From a virus, in the IMG/VR virus record IMGVR_UViG_3300032215_000682, positions 1 to 64,000 of that record: a stretch of 64,000 nucleotides of DNA. One strand, given 5' to 3'. Below the pieces are notes generated by a model. The model searched no databases, was not told the origin of the DNA, and saw nothing but the letters and a program-made list of their open reading frames with translations. A program made the translations under genes and the position numbers. Below are positions 60,530-64,000 of the stretch, piece after piece (the first letter of the stretch is position 1; every line of letters starts with the position of its first letter).

Positions 60530-61298
60530 TTCTGAATTTTTTTATCTGACAATAATCTTGCAATTTCTGATATACTTTTTTAGTAATTATTACATCATTT
60601 TCACAGTAATCAATCATGTTTTTCAATGCTTCCTTATCTTTTTTAAGAATAACATCATTCCATAATTGTAAACCACCAGTTGATACTTTTTCACCAAGTC
60701 CAAGAAATTTAGCTATATAATCAAGTTTATTGTTATTAAAACTAAAACTATTTCTAGCCATTTTCAATGTATCAATTGTTTGAAGTTTAGCAGGAAATGG
60801 TATTCCATGATATATGCATCTTGTCCTAATAAAAGGAATGTCAAACCCATCAGAATTATGTCCTACTAGAATAACATCTTCATTTAAAAGTTTGCTAAAT
60901 TCTAATAGAAGTTTAGCATCACCATCACTATTCCAAGAAAGTGTTTGCACTTTATCACTATCATCCCAAGAATAACTAAGGCATATAATCTTTTTTTCTT
61001 CTATTATATTATCATGTGAAAGGTTAATTTTACTACCAATTCTCCATGAAGATACAATATTAAATGAAGACTCAATATCAATAAAAAGCTTTCTTTTAGG
61101 AGCTTTAACTTCTAAGACAGAATCATCATTTTTAATTCTAATCTTTCTAAACCTATTTCTGATATATTCACTGGACAAACCTTCACCTATCTCACTTGCC
61201 ACTAAGCTCCATCTAAATTGTGTGTCTTTAGTTCTCCAATCTTCAATAAATGCATAATTTTCTAATAGAAAAGCATCAACTTTTTGTTTTAAATTCAT
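60522..61298 (-). CDS. DnaQ-like 3'-5' exonuclease
   Basis: Protein of 258 aa. Residues 1-60 are a basic helical region (RWSLVASEIGEGLSSEYIRNRFRKIRIK) that looks like a helix-turn-helix. The exonuclease then begins with KLFIDIESSF (D74-x-E76). The second Asp is in LVGHNSDGFDIPFI (about 148-161), and the final block is LKNMIDYCENDVIITKKVY (Y-x-x-x-D, about 228-246). All DEDD metal ligands are present. No polymerase domain is attached; it resembles family B polymerase exonucleases and YprB-like RNase H proteins. Its promoter and a TTGAA element lie upstream. It may trim DNA ends or cut RNA during infection. Confidence 0.82.
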   Translation of the reverse strand: MNLKQKVDAFLLENYAFIEDWRTKDTQFRWSLVASEIGEGLSSEYIRNRFRKIRIKNDDSVLEVKAPKRKLFIDIESSFNIVSSWRIGSKINLSHDNIIEEKKIICLSYSWDDSDKVQTLSWNSDGDAKLLLEFSKLLNEDVILVGHNSDGFDIPFIRTRCIYHGIPFPAKLQTIDTLKMARNSFSFNNNKLDYIAKFLGLGEKVSTGGLQLWNDVILKKDKEALKNMIDYCENDVIITKKVYQKLQDYCQIKKFRND

Positions 61299-61313
61299 TA
61301 ATTATATTTAATT

Positions 61314-61323
61314 AAAATTTCAA
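61314..61323 (-). promoter_or_regulatory. TTGAA element, 25 nt before start
   Basis: On the minus strand TTGAAATTTT, exactly 25 nt before ATG 61298, and only 5 nt after the TATCTTTG box. Here the two signals coexist, which places the TTGAA element at or just after the likely transcription start. Confidence 0.5.
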
Positions 61324-61328
61324 TAATA

Positions 61329-61360
61329 CAAAGATATGAATAATAATTCACAATTCCTAA
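61329..61360 (-). promoter_or_regulatory. TTAGGAA-N17-TATCTTTG promoter
   Basis: On the minus strand TTAGGAA (61360-61354), 17 nt, TATCTTTG (61336-61329). It lies 30 nt before ATG 61298, in the gap after the tail fibre gene, and should drive the exonuclease and the two small genes that end at the terminator at 59.96 kb. Confidence 0.75.
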
Positions 61361-61373
61361 TTTTTAACAAAAA

Positions 61374-63488
61374 TTAATTATAAATTACATAATTTAACAA
61401 AGAGGTGTCTAAAGTGTTTATAACACCTGTAGGCCCAACAGCACTTATAGTAAGTGTATTAGCTGTACATACAGCAGTGTAATTAAATGTGTTAGTTAGT
61501 GTGCCTCCAACAGATACTAATTGTAAAAATGCTCTTGAAGATGTTGTAAGTCCTGTTATTGTTATTGCTTTTGTTCCTGCTACTAAAGCTATTTGACCTA
61601 ATCTACCTCCAGATCCTTCAGTGATTGTGATTTTATTACCTGCTGTTCCTAAAGTTAAATTTCCATTAGATGTCCAGTTTCCACTAGAATCACTTTGAAG
61701 TCTTATATGACCCTGACCATCAGCTAAAACAATATTATTGGCTAATGAGGAACTTAAACCAGTTATTTGACTGCCTATTACAGTATTATAAGAACCTGTT
61801 GTTATTCCCACTTGAGTTGTCCCAGCTCCTATAATTATATTATAAGAGCCACTTTGTATATTTTGGCTCATAGCATAACCTATACCAATATTTCCATCAC
61901 CAGTTGTATTAAATAATGCTGCATAACCTAATGATGTTCCATAGTATCCATTAACATAACTACCTCCTGCACCATAACCAACATGTGTGTGATATAAACC
62001 ATTTGTAATTAATGCTCCTGCTACTGATCCCACAGCAACAGAATTTGAACAAGATGTTGCTTTTTGAAGAGCTTGATACCCCAATGCTGTATTATTTCCA
62101 CCAGTTAAAGAAACACTACTTAAAGTACTAACTCCAATAGCTGTGTTTGTACTTATAGCCCCAACTCCCTTTCCTATAGTTAAACTATTTATTGTAGAAT
62201 CATTAGTACATGTAAATGTATTTGCAGTTAATGTAGTTCCATTAAATGTTAAATTTGCACTTTCACTCACTACACCACTATTATCATATAAAATTCTTGT
62301 AGAAGTTCCAGAAGTTATAGCTGTAGTTCCTATTGTAATTCCTCCTGATGCAATTGTTCCCCAAGAAGTATTAGTACCATCAGTGGTAAGATATTTACCT
62401 GAATTGCTTGTTTGTAAAGGTGCTAATGCATTAAAAGCTGCATTAGCTGTTGTTTGTCCTGTTCCACCATTAGCTATTGCTATAGATGTACCATTCCATG
62501 TTCCTGATGTTATAGTGCCCACTGTTGCTATATCACCTCCTACTAATTTACTTGAAGCAATACTACCTGCTAACATAGCATTTGTTACAGCACTAGCTGC
62601 TATAGTTGTTGTTATTGTTGTTGTACCTGAGCCAGTAACATTACCACTTAATGTTATTGTTTGATTACCTGTTATGTATGAATTAGAATCTAAACTTCCA
62701 TCAGCTTTTATAAATTGGCTTGATGTGCCAGTTATATAACTTAAAGTTCCTGCTGTAGATTTTATTATTCCTGTACCATTTAAAGCTGTTGTTAAATCTG
62801 CTGTTGCTATAGCTCTAAAAGTTGGGATACCATTAGAACCATTAGGAGCTAATAAACAATAATTTGCTGTTTGTGAAGGTATGCTAAATACACCAGTGGT
62901 ATTATTATAACTTAATGGAGCAGAAGCTGATAAACTTAACAAAGAAGATTTATTATTAAATGTAGACCAATCTGAGCTAGAAAGTAATCCTCTATTAGAA
63001 GCACTAGCTGTAGGAATATTAAAAGTATGTGTACTACCTGAAGAATTTATTGTAAAATCTGTACCACTACTCCCTGTTGTAAGAAGTTGTGCAGAAGAAG
63101 TGAGAGTGTTAATTGAATCTATTCCACTAGCTGTATTTGTTTGTATAATAGAGCCATTATTATTTAAATATAAAGTGCTATAAGCAGGGAGAGAGGCTGT
63201 AAATGAAACTAAATGAGCATTTGTTATTCCATTGACATAAAGTTTTATATTAGTGACAGCACTACTAGAATAATTAACAATATTAATATTAGAAATGTCT
63301 ATATTAACAGATAAACCTGTATTAACAGAAGAATAAGTGTATATTGTACTAACACTATTATTTAAAGTTATTTGAGCTAAAGGGGCATATAAATTTTCTG
63401 CTCCTACATTATACCACCCAAATAATGTACAAGTGACAGCAGCATCTGCATATCCTGAAAGAATGTCATTTTCTTTTAAAGTAATCAT
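61374..63488 (-). CDS. tail fibre / receptor-binding-type protein (704 aa)
   Basis: Ser/Thr/Asn/Gly-rich with repeated short beta units. Residues about 250-400 hold fibre phrases such as GNVTGSGTTTITTTIAASAV and SGTWNGTSIAIANGGTGQTT. Residues about 450-590 have hexad-type repeats (GNNTALGYQAL, SNSVAVGSVAG, GDGNIGIGYAM, GSYNIIIGAGT, GSYNTVIGSQI) like the left-handed head domain of trimeric adhesins. It probably forms a trimeric fibre binding the host surface. The C-terminal 90 residues are a separate beta domain without the S74 self-cleaving peptidase motif. Base composition is visibly richer in G and C than the neighbours, which may show recent exchange. It overlaps the next gene by 4 nt. Confidence 0.78.
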   Translation of the reverse strand: MITLKENDILSGYADAAVTCTLFGWYNVGAENLYAPLAQITLNNSVSTIYTYSSVNTGLSVNIDISNINIVNYSSSAVTNIKLYVNGITNAHLVSFTASLPAYSTLYLNNNGSIIQTNTASGIDSINTLTSSAQLLTTGSSGTDFTINSSGSTHTFNIPTASASNRGLLSSSDWSTFNNKSSLLSLSASAPLSYNNTTGVFSIPSQTANYCLLAPNGSNGIPTFRAIATADLTTALNGTGIIKSTAGTLSYITGTSSQFIKADGSLDSNSYITGNQTITLSGNVTGSGTTTITTTIAASAVTNAMLAGSIASSKLVGGDIATVGTITSGTWNGTSIAIANGGTGQTTANAAFNALAPLQTSNSGKYLTTDGTNTSWGTIASGGITIGTTAITSGTSTRILYDNSGVVSESANLTFNGTTLTANTFTCTNDSTINSLTIGKGVGAISTNTAIGVSTLSSVSLTGGNNTALGYQALQKATSCSNSVAVGSVAGALITNGLYHTHVGYGAGGSYVNGYYGTSLGYAALFNTTGDGNIGIGYAMSQNIQSGSYNIIIGAGTTQVGITTGSYNTVIGSQITGLSSSLANNIVLADGQGHIRLQSDSSGNWTSNGNLTLGTAGNKITITEGSGGRLGQIALVAGTKAITITGLTTSSRAFLQLVSVGGTLTNTFNYTAVCTANTLTISAVGPTGVINTLDTSLLNYVIYN

Positions 63489-64000
63489 TTATGAGTGTAT
63501 ACATAAAATAATGTTTCTACTAGTGTTGCTACACTAAACCCTATTACACCTCCTATTACAAAAGTTTTAATAGGCTTTTTAGAAATATTTTGTTTAACAA
63601 AAATATTTTTTGTATCAGATTGTTCTAAATATTTATTAGAATTTTTAATTTTAACAATTGACTCTGTTTTAAATAGTCCTTTTTTAACATCTCCTATAGT
63701 TATTTCCACCTTATTTGGAATGTTTAAATGTTCTATTACAAAACCATCTTCTGTTATAACTCCATACATTTGTAAATTAGAATCAATATTTTCTATTTTT
63801 ACTGGAAGTGGAAGACATTTAAATGAATCTATTTTTCCATTAATTGTATCTATTATTTCTACTAATTTAGTAGAATCTTTATATCTTATAGTATCATGTA
63901 CAACTTTTATAGATGTGTTATATTTAATTTGACCTATTAAAGAAGACATTTTATTTTCTTTCTCAATATGCTTCACTATCTCTTGATTTTTATTAGTTAA
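63485..64000 (-). CDS. Rz/spanin-like membrane protein (partial at window edge)
   Basis: The frame is open to the right edge; a GTG at 63976 could start it, but eight further open codons precede that and the true start may lie outside. A periplasmic-style middle (VVHDTIRYKDSTKLVEIIDT, about residues 25-45 from the GTG) is followed by a beta-rich part and a clear C-terminal membrane segment, TFVIGGVIGFSVATLVETLFYVY (about 136-158). The 'V-x-H-D-T-I' piece and terminal membrane anchor resemble Rz-like or DUF6808-type proteins of Bacteroidetes phages. A lysis role is possible, but it lies beside the fibre gene rather than the lysozyme. Confidence 0.5.
   Translation of the reverse strand, partial: LTNKNQEIVKHIEKENKMSSLIGQIKYNTSIKVVHDTIRYKDSTKLVEIIDTINGKIDSFKCLPLPVKIENIDSNLQMYGVITEDGFVIEHLNIPNKVEITIGDVKKGLFKTESIVKIKNSNKYLEQSDTKNIFVKQNISKKPIKTFVIGGVIGFSVATLVETLFYVYTHK

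Noticed and set aside
62143-62664. 173-aa open frame on the plus strand across the fibre gene
   Set aside because: It is antisense to a clear fibre gene; its Val/Pro/Ile/Ala-rich product mirrors the fibre's Thr/Asn/Ser/Gly codons.
1-64000. tRNA, rRNA, CRISPR array, insertion sequence or integrase
   Set aside because: I saw no cloverleaf-like GC-rich gene, no regular direct repeats with spacers, no terminal inverted repeats and no transposase or integrase motif; a tRNA scan would be needed to be certain.

Overview
The window looks like part of a crAss-like (Crassvirales) tailed-phage genome from a Bacteroidetes host. The evidence is a very AT-rich sequence packed with genes and a single-chain giant protein carrying the DFDID metal-binding signature of crAss-like virion RNA polymerases. 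A characteristic late order is also present: ring/connector-type proteins, a very large tail-hub/stabilization-type protein, a GH108 lysozyme, then cargo proteins, RNA polymerase and another giant protein. Promoters of the Bacteroidetes TAnnTTTG type support the host assignment. The standard code is used, with TAG, TAA and TGA all ending genes. No rRNA, tRNA, CRISPR array or integrase was seen. Terminase, portal, major capsid and replication polymerase genes are not in the window, so it is a fragment of a larger genome.

Layout. (1) 0-6.5 kb, plus strand: a peptide-ligation type cluster with a GNAT-like protein, an RimK-like ATP-grasp, a class I glutamine-amidotransferase/C26 peptidase, a class II glutamine amidotransferase and an amidoligase, plus small unknown proteins and a zinc-ribbon peptide. 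(2) 6.5-15.2 kb, plus strand: DNA and nucleotide metabolism, with two HNH proteins, a PD-(D/E)XK nuclease, a B12-dependent class II ribonucleotide reductase, a MazG-like pyrophosphohydrolase, a GroES-like co-chaperonin, a metallophosphoesterase and several unknowns. (3) 15.2-21.8 kb, plus strand: a sugar-transfer cluster with a two-domain glycosyltransferase, a GT2-like enzyme and a GT11 fucosyltransferase-like enzyme, interleaved with small overlapping genes. (4) A 12-bp-stem hairpin at 21.8 kb separates convergent transcription. (5) 21.9-64 kb, minus strand: virion genes. Read in transcription order these are an Rz-like membrane protein (cut by the window edge), tail fibre, DnaQ-like exonuclease, small proteins, connector-type proteins, a 1966-aa tail protein, lysozyme, a broken HNH gene, a glycine-glycine-rich 982-aa protein, a 545-aa helical cargo-type protein, a 4378-aa zincin/RNA polymerase/helicase fusion and a 3212-aa polyvalent-type protein, then small proteins.

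How the parts may work together. The two giant proteins are likely packaged and injected, so that the virion RNA polymerase can start transcription at once; this follows from what is known of crAss-like phages and polyvalent proteins. The plus-strand genes then supply nucleotides, modify macromolecules and perhaps decorate the virion or host surface with sugars or amide-linked groups.

Two regulatory signals stand out. One is TTAGGAA-N17-TAnnTTTG, found five times with an invariant spacer, mainly before minus-strand operons. The other is a TTGAA(A/G)(A/T)T(A) element about 25 nt before the start codon of at least sixteen genes, mostly in the 6.5-21.5 kb region. I know of no description of the second; it may be a promoter of the phage polymerase or a translation-initiation signal.
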